Source: Algoriphagus oliviformis (GTDB lineage Bacteria > Bacteroidota > Bacteroidia > Cytophagales > Cyclobacteriaceae). From it: 64,000 nucleotides of DNA. A model generated the notes under the pieces. The model searched no databases, was not told the origin of the DNA, and worked only from the letters and a program-made list of their open reading frames with translations. A program made the position numbers and the translations under genes. The first letter of the stretch is position 1; every line of letters begins with the position of its first letter. The stretch covers positions 62,001-126,000 of the forward strand of contig NZ_JAFKCT010000002.1 of the NCBI RefSeq assembly GCF_017254915.1, given 5' to 3'. Below are positions 35,205-43,253 of this stretch, in pieces.

Positions 35205-36308
35205 TTATTTCTTGATTTTATTTCCGTTTTCCCAAAACTCGGTGCTGACCACCTGGCCGGATTCGTCGTAGATTTCCCGCTTTCCGTCCAGCCTTCCCTT
35301 GGTGTAGTTTCTGGTTTCCAGTAGCTTGCCGTCTTCACCGTAGATCTTCACCATACCCTCCTGGAGCTCATTGACAAAGCGGATCACGCTGGCAGGCTGC
35401 CCGTTGGGATGGAAGTTTTCCTCCAGGATCTTTTGCCCACGATCACTGTAGGAGATGCGCTGTCGGACCTCACCATTGGCGTGGAAGTATGCGATTGGGC
35501 CGGTGGGAATGCCTTTTTGGTATTTCGCCTGCATGCGTAGGCTTCCATCGGGGAAGTATTCGACGACTTCACCGTCCGGACTGCCGTTTTTGTAGTTTCC
35601 CCTTCGCTCCGGTTTCCCGTCCGGATAGTTGAGTTCGTAGGCGCCGTGGAGTTCTCCATTTTTGAATTCCCTTTTGGCTTTGACCGATCCATCGGGGAAA
35701 TATTGGATTTCAGGGCCGTTCACGACTCCCTTGTTGTAGGTAGCGCTGAAGACCAGCAGGCCGTTTTCGTCGTACTCCTCGTAGGGCCCGTGGTACTGGC
35801 CCGCAAGGAAATTGATTTTCGACTTTGGCTTTCCGTTAGCCTGGAAGGCTTCCGACAGCCCGTCAGGTTTGTTGGCTTTGAATTGGGTTTGGTCACGGAT
35901 GCTGCCATCTTCGTAGTAGGAGGTGATGGTTCCCTCCAGCTGGTTGCTGACAAAAAAAGACTCCTGGCTCAGCGCTCCGCCGGGAAAAAAGCTCAGCGCC
36001 TTGCCTTCGCGGAGGTTGTTTTCGAAGTGGACCACCCGAAGTGTGTCACCCGTGTCCGGATCCAGATCGTAGAAGTCGCCGTTTTTTTGGTCGTTTTTGA
36101 GGTGTCCGATCAGAATCAGCTTGCCCGAAGGGTCGAAAAGCCGGACTTCTCCTTCGGCCTTGCCGTTGATCTTGGTCAGGATTTCCTTGACATGAAGGGA
36201 ATCCTCGCCATAGTAGGTCCGGAGGGTATCCTGAGCCGAGGCCATGTTTGCCAACACCAGAAAACTGGCTAGCGCCAAAAGGAAGTACTTTGCTGTAAAT
36301 CGGGTCAT
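35205..36308 (-). CDS. Secreted YwqK/MORN-variant repeat protein
   Basis: The 367-residue protein has a signal peptide (residues 1-25, ending ASAQ) followed by about a dozen repeats of 22-24 residues with the pattern Y..DG....R..Y..G...G, for example YFPDGSVKAKREFKNGELHG and YFPDGSLRMQAKYQKGIPTG. This is the MORN_2/YwqK repeat, forming a long beta structure. YwqK was described as the antitoxin of a toxin pair in Bacillus, but the secreted, long form in Bacteroidota is probably unrelated in role. Function unknown. Confidence 0.86.
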   Translation of the reverse strand: MTRFTAKYFLLALASFLVLANMASAQDTLRTYYGEDSLHVKEILTKINGKAEGEVRLFDPSGKLILIGHLKNDQKNGDFYDLDPDTGDTLRVVHFENNLREGKALSFFPGGALSQESFFVSNQLEGTITSYYEDGSIRDQTQFKANKPDGLSEAFQANGKPKSKINFLAGQYHGPYEEYDENGLLVFSATYNKGVVNGPEIQYFPDGSVKAKREFKNGELHGAYELNYPDGKPERRGNYKNGSPDGEVVEYFPDGSLRMQAKYQKGIPTGPIAYFHANGEVRQRISYSDRGQKILEENFHPNGQPASVIRFVNELQEGMVKIYGEDGKLLETRNYTKGRLDGKREIYDESGQVVSTEFWENGNKIKK

Positions 36309-36466
36309 TGTCTGGACGGAATCAAATGCTGCAGCCAGCCTGTCTTCGCTTGGCTCGTGATACTTTGCCGAAATTTAACGGGAAGGGTTTCAATTTGACT
36401 ATTTTTGGGCAAAATTTCCAGTTTCGCAAAAAGCCGTGTCCCTGGCTTTTGCCCAATTCCTAAACT

Positions 36467-37483
36467 ATGAGACTCACTTTGATCTGTTTGCTGATTGCCT
36501 TGCTTGGTTTTAGTTCTTGCTCTGAAAAGGAGAAAATCTACAAAACCTACGAAGGGGAGATTTTTGGCACCTACTACCGCATCCAGGTCGAGGACTTGGG
36601 CAAAGACCTGCAGCCGGAGTTTGACTCGGTCTTTGCACTGATCAACGCCGCTTCCAATTCCTACGTGCAGGAGTCCGAGGTCTCGGCCTTCAATCGTGAC
36701 GGCAAGCTGCTCGACGCCTCGGCGACATTCAAGGAAATGATGGACTCTGCCGCAAAGTACAACCGCGTCTCACAGGGATTTTTTGAGCCCACGCTCTATC
36801 CCCTGATCAAGGCTTGGGGCTTTTCCTTTGAAAAGCGGGAGGAAATGGACTCGGCAAAGATCAGGGAAACCTTGGCCTTGGTAGGCTTCGAAGCAATGAT
36901 CCAAGTCGCCGACTCGGGCTACTTTGCCGCCAAGCCGGGCGTCATGCTGGACATCACCGGACTGGGAGAGGGCTATGCCATCGACAATCTGGTCGAAGTG
37001 GTGGAGAAAAACGGCATCGCCAACTACATGGTCGAGATCGGAGGGGAGATGAAGGCCAAGGGACTCAACTCGCGGAATACGGTCTGGACGATAGGAATCG
37101 AAGATCCAATACAGGCCGAACTGGGCGTGGGCAGCTCCATGCTGACCAAGGTCGAGCTGGACGAGCGCTCCATCAGTAGCTCGGGCAACTACCGCAAGTT
37201 TTACATCGACGAGGCTGGAAACAGAAGGCCTCATATCATCGACCCGAAAACGGGCTATCCAGTCAGTCACAACATGGTCTCCGTCTCTGTCCTGGCTCCA
37301 TCGGCGACCCAAGCCGATGCGCTGGCGACGGCATTTATGGGCATGGGAGTGGAGCGTGCCAAAGCCCTGGTCGAAACCATCCCCGGCGTGGAAGCGATGT
37401 TTGTGATCGGTGGAAAAGAAGGACTGGAGATGGAGTTTACGAGCGGATTTCCTAGGACGGAGAGCACTGCACAGTCCCAGTAG
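36467..37483 (+). CDS. apbE: FAD:protein FMN transferase (lipoprotein)
   Basis: The 338-residue protein has a lipoprotein signal ending FSSC (Cys18) and the ApbE landmarks: GTYYRIQ, SEVSAFNRDG, LDITGLGEGYAID, YMVEIGGEMKAKG and HIIDPKTGYPVSHN, the Mg-FAD and transfer motifs. ApbE attaches FMN to a Thr of target proteins such as NqrB/C or RnfG outside the cytoplasm. No Nqr or Rnf gene lies in the window, so the target is elsewhere. Confidence 0.95.
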   Translation: MRLTLICLLIALLGFSSCSEKEKIYKTYEGEIFGTYYRIQVEDLGKDLQPEFDSVFALINAASNSYVQESEVSAFNRDGKLLDASATFKEMMDSAAKYNRVSQGFFEPTLYPLIKAWGFSFEKREEMDSAKIRETLALVGFEAMIQVADSGYFAAKPGVMLDITGLGEGYAIDNLVEVVEKNGIANYMVEIGGEMKAKGLNSRNTVWTIGIEDPIQAELGVGSSMLTKVELDERSISSSGNYRKFYIDEAGNRRPHIIDPKTGYPVSHNMVSVSVLAPSATQADALATAFMGMGVERAKALVETIPGVEAMFVIGGKEGLEMEFTSGFPRTESTAQSQ

Positions 37484-37850
37484 GCAGTGAAGTCAGGAAG
37501 CTGAAGGATGAAGGCTGAAGTAGAGATCATTCCATCGTTCAGCTTTCACATTTCGTCTTTCTGATTTTTACATTTTCTCAATCACAATCGCAGAACCGCC
37601 ACCGCCTCCGGTTTGTCCGTTTTTGTTGCGGAGCAGAAAGCAAGCGCCTGACTAAAGTTAGGATGCGTGGGAAGTCGATTTGGTTTCCTACCGGGGTAAT
37701 GATCGGGTACTTTTTTCGTAATTAATTAAATCATTAATAATCAATCGGCTAGCTTTTGTCGGATTAAACTTTTTTGAGATCGGGGGCTGACAGGCGCGAT
37801 AGACCTAAATAAATCAATATATTTCCCATGTAGTTATTAGTTCTAGGTTT
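37484..37850. other. 367-bp intergenic region between apbE and the DUF3857 gene
   Basis: From left to right it holds a GCTGAA...TTCAGC hairpin (37513-37543), a thiolase 3' remnant on the minus strand (listed separately), and an AT-rich stretch (37715-37760). A TAGCTTTTG at 37749-37757 resembles a -7 element imperfectly. No intact gene was found. Confidence 0.6.
37568..37651 (-). pseudogene. Remnant of a thiolase C-terminus
   Basis: Read on the minus strand, the last 27 codons before a TAA (complement 37568-37570) end in GGGGGSAIVIEKM. The intact thiolase at 40.6 kb ends in GGGGASAIVIEKM, and the DNA agrees closely there (TCTCAATCACAATCGC is shared). Upstream the frame reads LLRNKNGQT and then hits a TAG, and no thiolase sequence continues. 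This is best explained as a leftover 3' end of a second thiolase gene, or of a partial duplication of the present one. Confidence 0.6.
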
Positions 37851-40400
37851 ATGCTCCGACTTCTGATCCTGGGTATGCTGCTCTGCGTGGCAACCCTGTC
37901 CGCGAATGCCCAAAAAGTTTTGTCCAGCCCGATACCCGAATGGGTGGAGACACCGAGCCTGGATACCAAAGCACAGCGGGACAACCAAATAGGAGAGGGC
38001 TATCGCTACCTGCTCATAGAGAGGCAGATCAATGTGTCTGAGCAGCAGGCTTTTTATAGATACGCCACGCAGGTCTTGTCTCCTGATGGAATCAGGGAAC
38101 ATTCGGACTTGCTGATTGAGTACGATCCCAGTTTTCAGGTGCTGGAGATTCACGAGGTGAGTATCTACCGTGAAGGTCAAAAGATCGACAAGCTGGATCT
38201 GGCTGATTTGAAAATCATCCAGAAAGAAACCAGCGCCGACAGGCATATCTATGATGGCGCTTTGACGGCCCTGATTCATTTGTCAGACGTCAAGAAAAAT
38301 GACATCATCGATTATAGCTACTCTATAAAGGGCTTCAATCCAGTCTATGGCAAGAATATTTCGGGTTTCCTTTACCACCAGTTGGGAGTCAAGGTAGAGA
38401 ATTTCCATTACCGGATATTGGTACCACAGGGGCAGCCTCTTCAGCTCGACCTTAAGGGGCATTCCCATCAGCCAGAGAAAGAGGCAAGAAATGGCAATGA
38501 TGTCTACGAGTGGAGTCACCCAGGACTGAGCCCGATGCTTTTTGATTCCAATGTCCCCTATTGGAAGGCGATCTATCCCATGACCTCCTATTCGACATTT
38601 GCGGATTGGAAGTCTGTGGTAGGTTGGGCTTTGCCTTTGTATGACTATTCAGAACAAGGCTTGGACAAGATCAAAGGTCAGATCGCCGATGGCAGAGAGA
38701 ACATCTCGAGAATTACCGACATCATTCGGTATGTGCAGGATGATATTCGCTACCTCGGTCTGGAATCTGGGATGAGCGCCTATAAACCCAATTCTCCCCA
38801 AAAGGTGTTCGAACAGAAATATGGTGACTGCAAGGACAAATCGTTGCTGCTGGTCGCGCTGCTTAGAAAAGAGGGGCTTGAAGCTTATCCAGTTTTGGTC
38901 AATACGGAGTGGAAGGACAATGTCGCTGCTTTTTCTGCCAATGCATCCGCCTTTGACCACTGTATTGTGACCTACAAGTGGAAAGGACAGGATTATTTCG
39001 TGGATCCTACCATCTCCGGTCAGGGAGGCAACCTTACCAATATCTTTTTTCCGGATTACAAAAAAGGTCTGGTCTTGAAGCCGGGCAATGCATCACTGAC
39101 TGATTTTCCTGAAGTCGCGAAGTCTGTCCAAAAGGTCGAAGAACTCCTCGTGGTGCATGATCTGGAGGGGAAGGCATCACTTCAAATCAAGACGGAATAC
39201 CGAGGAAGAAGAGCGGACGAAATCCGTTCCAGTTTCCTCAACAGTACGGTTGAGGAGATCTCCAAGACGTACCTGGACTTTTATTCTGCGGTTTTTCCTG
39301 GGATTTCTGCAAGCAGCCCCATCGAGTTTTCGGACTCGGACAGGAATGTGTCGAATGTGGTGACCACCCTGGAGACTTATGAGATTGATGGGTTTTGGGT
39401 CAAATCGGAGACGGAGGAAGGCCAGTTATATGCGGAGCTTTATCCGCTCGAACTGAATTCCCGTTTGGGCTTTCCCCAAACATCCTCCAGAGAGGCTGAC
39501 TACTTCCTCGGAGAGCCTGAGGAGTTTTCATTGGTAACCAAGCTGGTCATGCCAGAGCCATGGCCTGTAGAGGATTACCACAGATTGATTGATGCGGGAG
39601 CTTTTACCTACGAAAATGAGGTCAGCGGCAAAGGCAATACGATAGAGATCAAACACAAGTACAATCTCTTCAAAAGCAGTATTCCCGGAAGCGAGGTTTC
39701 ACAGCTGATCGAAAAGAAAAAATCGGTAAACAACGAGTTGAGCTTTTACCTGACTTACGCCCCGAACGGGGGAAGTACGTTGGATATCACCGCGTTTCTC
39801 TCGGCAATGGCGCTTCTGGCTGTCTTCGGTTTTTTGGCAGTCAGATGGTACAAAAGCTATAATCCTGAACCGGAGATGGCGAGCAACCATGACACGATCG
39901 GTGGCTGGTTGATCTTGCCTACCATCTCACTGTTGATTACCCCAATCGTTCTCATTTACAACATGATTGAGTCAGGCTACTTCGATAGTGCCATTTGGAA
40001 TGGGGTAAAAGTGTATGGGACGGCATTATACACCTATTATCTGGTCAGCTTTGTTTTCCTTCTTTTCTCGTTTTCCTACTCGATATTGACAGCGGCTTTC
40101 TTTTTCAAGCTGCGTTCGGGAGCTCAATTGATGTATATCGTATTCATGTGCGCCAACTTTCTCTCCCTGATGCTGGAAGCCTATGTGTCCAATCAATACT
40201 TCCACGATTTGGGAATCGAGTCCTCATCTAGAGACTTGATTCGGAGTGCGATCGGGCTTTTTATCTGGATACCTTATTTTGTGAAGTCAACGCGGGTGAA
40301 ATCGACTTTTACCAATATTTATAAAAATAGTTCCATTGAGATGGCAATGGCAAGCAACCGAGCTTTGGCTGACATTCGGTCAAGCGAGGACAATGGATAA
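37851..40400 (+). CDS. DUF3857 / transglutaminase-like / DUF2569 fusion protein
   Basis: The 849-residue protein has a signal peptide (1-20, ending NAQ), a DUF3857 domain (about 45-225), and a transglutaminase-like domain with the triad Cys327 (YGDCKDKS), His370 (FDHCIV) and Asp385 (FVDPT). After a beta-rich DUF3858-like part, one membrane helix near residue 645 leads to four or so C-terminal helices that begin GGWLILPTI and end YFVKSTRVKSTF, the DUF2569 pattern. The enzyme part would face the periplasm and may act on peptide or cell-wall amide bonds; the substrate is unknown. It is followed directly by a terminator. Confidence 0.88.
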   Translation: MLRLLILGMLLCVATLSANAQKVLSSPIPEWVETPSLDTKAQRDNQIGEGYRYLLIERQINVSEQQAFYRYATQVLSPDGIREHSDLLIEYDPSFQVLEIHEVSIYREGQKIDKLDLADLKIIQKETSADRHIYDGALTALIHLSDVKKNDIIDYSYSIKGFNPVYGKNISGFLYHQLGVKVENFHYRILVPQGQPLQLDLKGHSHQPEKEARNGNDVYEWSHPGLSPMLFDSNVPYWKAIYPMTSYSTFADWKSVVGWALPLYDYSEQGLDKIKGQIADGRENISRITDIIRYVQDDIRYLGLESGMSAYKPNSPQKVFEQKYGDCKDKSLLLVALLRKEGLEAYPVLVNTEWKDNVAAFSANASAFDHCIVTYKWKGQDYFVDPTISGQGGNLTNIFFPDYKKGLVLKPGNASLTDFPEVAKSVQKVEELLVVHDLEGKASLQIKTEYRGRRADEIRSSFLNSTVEEISKTYLDFYSAVFPGISASSPIEFSDSDRNVSNVVTTLETYEIDGFWVKSETEEGQLYAELYPLELNSRLGFPQTSSREADYFLGEPEEFSLVTKLVMPEPWPVEDYHRLIDAGAFTYENEVSGKGNTIEIKHKYNLFKSSIPGSEVSQLIEKKKSVNNELSFYLTYAPNGGSTLDITAFLSAMALLAVFGFLAVRWYKSYNPEPEMASNHDTIGGWLILPTISLLITPIVLIYNMIESGYFDSAIWNGVKVYGTALYTYYLVSFVFLLFSFSYSILTAAFFFKLRSGAQLMYIVFMCANFLSLMLEAYVSNQYFHDLGIESSSRDLIRSAIGLFIWIPYFVKSTRVKSTFTNIYKNSSIEMAMASNRALADIRSSEDNG

Positions 40401-40403
40401 AAG

Positions 40404-40440
40404 AAAAATGCTCTATCGACAAGGTAGAGCATTTTTCTTT
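40404..40440 (+). terminator. Terminator after the DUF3857 gene, tail abutted by a mobile element
   Basis: A perfect 12-bp stem (aaaaatgctcta / tagagcattttt) with a 9-base loop is followed by CTTT. The last nine bases (TTTTTCTTT) are repeated at 40592-40600, on the far side of the 151-bp element. Confidence 0.85.
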
Positions 40441-40591
40441 CTGATTATCCGCTTTAATACCAGTAGGTAGACGTGACGATACAAAAGAAGGCTAAACTTT
40501 AGGCTTTGCCCTACTTCGGTCTTCGGTCATCGGTCTTCCAGCCCGATTGAAGAAGCAAATTCACTTGCTGGCAAGATTGCGTATATTCTTG
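40441..40591. mobile_element. MITE-like non-autonomous element, copy A (151 bp)
   Basis: The element starts CTGATTATCCGC and ends with GCGTATATTCTTG, whose complement matches ATGATTATCCGC at 9 of 12 positions. It is flanked exactly by the 9-bp direct repeat TTTTTCTTT (40432-40440 and 40592-40600). The first 91 bases align without gaps to copy B at 59.5 kb in reverse orientation, with about 76 identities by hand count and a 24-bp identical core (40502-40525). No coding capacity is visible. A related full-length transposase is not in the window. Confidence 0.85.
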
Positions 40592-40614
40592 TTTTTCTTT
40601 TATCTGAATGAATG

Positions 40615-41796
40615 TCACATCTTCTCAATCACAATCGCCGAAGCGCCGCCGCCGCCGTTGCAGATGCCAGCGACGCCGATGTCCCCGGATTTCTGGTGAA
40701 GGACTGAGTTGAGCGTGGTGATGATCCTTGCGCCGGATGCCCCGAGCGGATGGCCAAGCGCGACGGCTCCTCCGAAGACGTTCAGTCTGTCATTGTCCAG
40801 CTTGAGCTCCCGTTGGTTTGCCAGGGCGACTGCGGAAAATGCCTCGTTGATCTCGTAGTATGACACTTCGTCCGAGGAAACACCGGCATGCTTCAGCGCT
40901 TTGGGGATCGCCAGGGCAGGGGCGGTGGTAAACCACAGCGGATCGGTCGCCGCATCCGCAAAGCCCCGGATTTTGGCCAATGGCTTCAAGCCTAGTTCCT
41001 CTGCCTTTTCCTTGCTGACCAAGACCAAAGCCGAGGCTCCGTCGTTCATCGTCGAGGCATTGGCGGCTGTCACGGTGCCATCTTTGTCGAAGACAGGTCT
41101 CAGGGAAGGGATTTTGTCAAAGACCACGTTTCGGAATTCTTCGTCTTCGTCGATCAGGATCATCTCGCCTTTTCTCCCGGTCATCTCCACCGGCACGACT
41201 TCGTCCTTGAAGAGGCCCTTTTGCCAAGCTTCTGCCGAACGACGGTAGGATTGGATCGCATAGGCGTCCTGCTCCTCGCGACTGATGTGGAGTTCTTTGG
41301 CGGTGTTTTCGGCACAGTTGCCCATGGGAAACTTGTAGTACACCTCGAAGAGTCCGTCTTTCACCAGCCCGTCGGTCAGTTCGGCATTGCCGTATTTGTA
41401 CCCAAATCGGGCCTTGGGAACGTAGTAGGGCACGTTGGACATGCTTTCCATACCGCCAGCCACGACCACGTCGTTGATGCCGAGCACAATGGATTGGGCA
41501 GCGAGCATGACGGCTTTCATGCCTGAGGCGCAGACTTTGTTGACGGTGGTGCAAGGTACTTGGTAGCCAATTCCTGAGCCGATGGCCGCTTGTCTGGCAG
41601 GTGCTTGGCCCAGATTGGCCGAGATGACATTGCCCATGAAGACTTCATTGACTGCTTCGGGAGCGACGCCGGATTTGGCCAGCGCTCCCTTGATGGCGAT
41701 GCTGCCGAGCTCTACCGCGGTGAGGGCTGCCAGTTTTCCTCCAAAACTTCCGATGGGCGTTCGTACTGCTGAGACGATGTAAACTTCTTTGATCAT
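40615..41796 (-). CDS. Acetyl-CoA C-acetyltransferase (thiolase)
   Basis: The 393-residue protein has the thiolase active-site residues: Cys89 (NKVCASGMKA) as acyl acceptor, His349 (GHPLGASGAR) and Cys379 (ICNGGGGA). The length and the motif set fit biosynthetic-type (class II) acetoacetyl-CoA thiolases, which interconvert two acetyl-CoA and acetoacetyl-CoA; beta-ketothiolase activity on longer chains cannot be excluded. With the HMG-CoA lyase at 25.9 kb it could work in leucine or ketone-body degradation, though the genes are not linked. The end faces mobile element copy A. Confidence 0.94.
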   Translation of the reverse strand: MIKEVYIVSAVRTPIGSFGGKLAALTAVELGSIAIKGALAKSGVAPEAVNEVFMGNVISANLGQAPARQAAIGSGIGYQVPCTTVNKVCASGMKAVMLAAQSIVLGINDVVVAGGMESMSNVPYYVPKARFGYKYGNAELTDGLVKDGLFEVYYKFPMGNCAENTAKELHISREEQDAYAIQSYRRSAEAWQKGLFKDEVVPVEMTGRKGEMILIDEDEEFRNVVFDKIPSLRPVFDKDGTVTAANASTMNDGASALVLVSKEKAEELGLKPLAKIRGFADAATDPLWFTTAPALAIPKALKHAGVSSDEVSYYEINEAFSAVALANQRELKLDNDRLNVFGGAVALGHPLGASGARIITTLNSVLHQKSGDIGVAGICNGGGGASAIVIEKM

Positions 41797-41970
41797 GGAT
41801 ATTTGGGCTTAAGTTGATTCGAGATTTGAAATTTGATATTCGAGGTTGAAAGAACTTCATGAGTCATTTTCAATCCCTGATTGCTTTCAAGATAGTGATA
41901 AAAAATCAGCAAGGGTTACTGCTGGGCAATGACACTGCTTACCAATTACTACTTACAAAAACAGGGAATG

Positions 41971-41994
41971 CGCTTCGACTCCGCTCAGCGTGAC
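41971..41994. repeat. Short intergenic palindromic repeat (CGCTTCGACTCCGCTCAGCG)
   Basis: The words CGCTTCGACTCCGCTCAGCG followed by TGAC lie between the thiolase and the TPR genes. A related word, CTTCGACAAGCTCAG, occurs at 31821-31835. Words of this form are familiar as dispersed intergenic repeats in Bacteroidota genomes; the evidence here is only these two occurrences. Confidence 0.45.
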
Positions 41995-42010
41995 AATACT
42001 TTCGACCTCC

Positions 42011-42619
42011 CTACCAATCCGGCAAGCCCCGCTTGGGCCGCTGGGTGGGTTTCTTCTTGTTGTCTTGGATGTAGCGGAGCTCGGCGGCGTTGAGCGACTC
42101 CAGGATCTGTGCGGCCTGCTCGGGAGTGAGGTTCATGCTCTTGAGCTTTTCGCGCATTTCCTCCAGCTTTTTGGCCCGGTCCGCTAGGTTGGCGTCCATC
42201 TGGTCGTTCGCATTTTCGCCCGCTTCCTCGCTTTGCTGGGAAGGGTTTTGGCCTTCTTGACCTTCCTTGGCTTTGTCCTCATCAGTCTGTTCCCCTTCTT
42301 TTTGCTGGGAGTCGCTCTCTCCCTGCTCGCCTTGGCTATCCTGGTTTTGGTTTTGCTGGTTCTGCTGCTGCTGTTGCTGGTTTTGCTGCTGCTGTTCTTC
42401 TTCCTGCTCTTTTTCCAGCTTTTCCTTCAAAGCTTTCAGTTTGGCGTCGTTGGGGTATTTTCCTAGGCCGTCGTTGACCTCTTTCAGCGCGCTTTCCTTT
42501 TCGGTTTTGACATAGGAGCGAGCCGCCCGGTTGAAGTAGTCTCCGGCAGTCTGGGCCGTGCTTTTTCCTGCGAAAAAGAAAAAGACAGCCAGCGCAAATA
42601 GGGTTAGTCTAGTTTTCAT
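42011..42619 (-). CDS. BatC-like protein with Gln-rich linker
   Basis: The 202-residue protein has a signal peptide (1-22, ending TAQ), a single TPR-like helix pair (residues 24-66), a very polar Gln/Glu-rich linker (about 70-140), and a conserved C-terminus EKLKSMNLTPEQAAQILESLNAAELRYIQD...RGLPDW. That tail is typical of the last TPR component of Bacteroidota Bat (aerotolerance) operons. It is likely periplasmic. The start overlaps the preceding TPR gene by 11 bases. Confidence 0.8.
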   Translation of the reverse strand: MKTRLTLFALAVFFFFAGKSTAQTAGDYFNRAARSYVKTEKESALKEVNDGLGKYPNDAKLKALKEKLEKEQEEEQQQQNQQQQQQNQQNQNQDSQGEQGESDSQQKEGEQTDEDKAKEGQEGQNPSQQSEEAGENANDQMDANLADRAKKLEEMREKLKSMNLTPEQAAQILESLNAAELRYIQDNKKKPTQRPKRGLPDW

Positions 42620-43253
42620 CGATCTCCACTACCTCCTGAAGTGTGCTCATAAAATCCTGATAGGCAGCCACCGTCTCATCCTGGGACATGGCATCCTGCA
42701 ATACCTTCAACGCGTCACTGAAGCGGAATTGTTCCACCAATCGATCCGCTTCCGCCTTTTTGCGCTTGGCAAAGTCGGACGGTTCGGGCTTGTTTTGCTC
42801 TTGGTTTTTGCGCTCCTCGTCCCGCTGCATCCAGCGCGCGAGCAGCTCGTAGTTGTACCGGGCAGTCTCGTTGGTCGGGTCTTTTATCAGCGCCGACTGG
42901 AATTTGCTGAGTGCTGCCTCGTACTCCATTTTGTTGCCGACGATCACGCCGCTTTGGTTGAAGGCGAAAGACGCCAACATCTTGTTGGGGCTTTGCGTAG
43001 CTTGGTCGTAGTGGGTGAGGGCCTCATCGGGCTTTTCGGCAAACTGCTGGCTCAGGCCCAAATCGAAACTCAAGGCCGGGGAGCTGTATTCAAATTCGTT
43101 GACCAATACTAGGTGGTCGGTGACGGACTTTTCATATTGGGCGGAGGCGTAGCTCTCTTCTGCCGTTTCTATGGCGTTGTTCAGCCGCGTGACGCGAGTC
43201 CAGGAACTCGGGATGAGTAGTAAGGTCGCCAGGATTAGTTTGCTTGCGTTCAT
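42609..43253 (-). CDS. TPR protein of the Bat cluster
   Basis: The 214-residue protein has a short N-terminal signal-like segment (residues 3-16) and three to four tetratricopeptide-like repeats, for example SFAFNQSGVIVGNKMEYEAALSKFQSALIKDPTNETARYNYELL near residues 95-140. TPR proteins mediate protein contacts. It shares one base with the VWA gene and overlaps the next gene by 11 bases, so the three genes are one unit. Confidence 0.83.
   Translation of the reverse strand: MNASKLILATLLLIPSSWTRVTRLNNAIETAEESYASAQYEKSVTDHLVLVNEFEYSSPALSFDLGLSQQFAEKPDEALTHYDQATQSPNKMLASFAFNQSGVIVGNKMEYEAALSKFQSALIKDPTNETARYNYELLARWMQRDEERKNQEQNKPEPSDFAKRKKAEADRLVEQFRFSDALKVLQDAMSQDETVAAYQDFMSTLQEVVEIDEN

Noticed and set aside
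42350..42420. Tandem repeat or microsatellite
   Set aside because: The CTG/TTG-rich run is the coding sequence of the Gln-rich linker of the BatC-like protein.
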